A DNA stretch of 30,648 nucleotides, taken from the NCBI GenBank assembly GCA_015680685.1, contig MNCI01022351.1, positions 7,780-38,427 on the forward strand, written 5' to 3'. The notes beneath the pieces were generated by a model. That model had not been told where the DNA came from, ran no database searches, and saw nothing but the letters and a program-made list of their open reading frames with translations. The DNA comes from Gnetum montanum (taxonomy: Eukaryota; Streptophyta; Gnetopsida; Gnetales; Gnetaceae). Below are positions 30,546-30,648 of this stretch, one piece after another (position 1 is the stretch's first letter; each line of letters starts with the position of its first letter). The translations under genes were made by a program, and so were the position numbers.

Positions 30546-30648
30546 CTTGGGTGTTTGTACTTTTACCTTTAATTCATCAATTTTGTACCTTTTGAATAAC
30601 CTCCTATTTTTTAGCACTAAGACCTGGTCTTCAAATGGTGCATTCATA

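Overview
The window looks like intergenic DNA from a large, repeat-rich plant nuclear genome. It is AT-rich, dense in old and broken retrotransposons, and contains remnants of plant-specific genes: an LBD/LOB-domain gene and an ABCB-transporter exon. The retrotransposon families (Tat/Athila-like Ty3/gypsy, L1-like LINEs with DUF4283) and the extreme decay suggest a gymnosperm, probably a conifer. That is inference from style, not a species identification. I see no clearly intact long protein-coding gene. All functional calls come from reading translations by eye; no database search was run.

Layout. 1-985: no gene recognised. 986-2560: heavily decayed LINE reverse transcriptase (+). 2561-4430: no confident gene. 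4430-5935: Ty3/gypsy Gag zinc knuckle and protease on the minus strand. 5684-7640: a scrambled block of gypsy LTR and gag pieces in both orientations, with a telomere-like tract and four single-N positions that coincide with the edges of inverted copies. 7790-8235: a gypsy protease/RT-spacer remnant (+). 8290-8990: a degenerate tandem array. 8990-13230: mostly featureless AT-rich DNA with local duplications, a perfect 15-bp foldback and a possible tRNA-derived SINE. 13270-13788: an LBD gene or pseudogene (two exons), followed by a 427-bp assembly gap. 15560-16440: an unexplained GC-richer block.

16726-25912: one large, mostly co-linear Tat-like Ty3/gypsy element (gag, protease, archaeal-type RNase H, RT, RNase H, integrase, 3' spacer, polypurine tract). 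It is inactivated mainly by substitutions. Its 3' spacer is interrupted at 22943-24738 by a GC-rich, L1-like insertion with a perfect 12-bp target-site duplication and an A-tail. This insert carries a complete LINE ORF1 (DUF4283) and only the first few codons of ORF2, so it resembles an ORF1-only 'half-LINE'. It is the most interesting object in the window.

25913-30648: the gypsy 3' LTR start, microsatellites, an ABCB exon fragment, an inverted copy of the same gypsy family's 3' end (29060-29722, minus) and a small coiled-coil-like remnant.

No operon-like logic applies. The relationships are nesting and rearrangement: the half-LINE sits inside the gypsy element, two gypsy tails face each other, and the gypsy fragments around 5-8 kb were duplicated and inverted (or misassembled).
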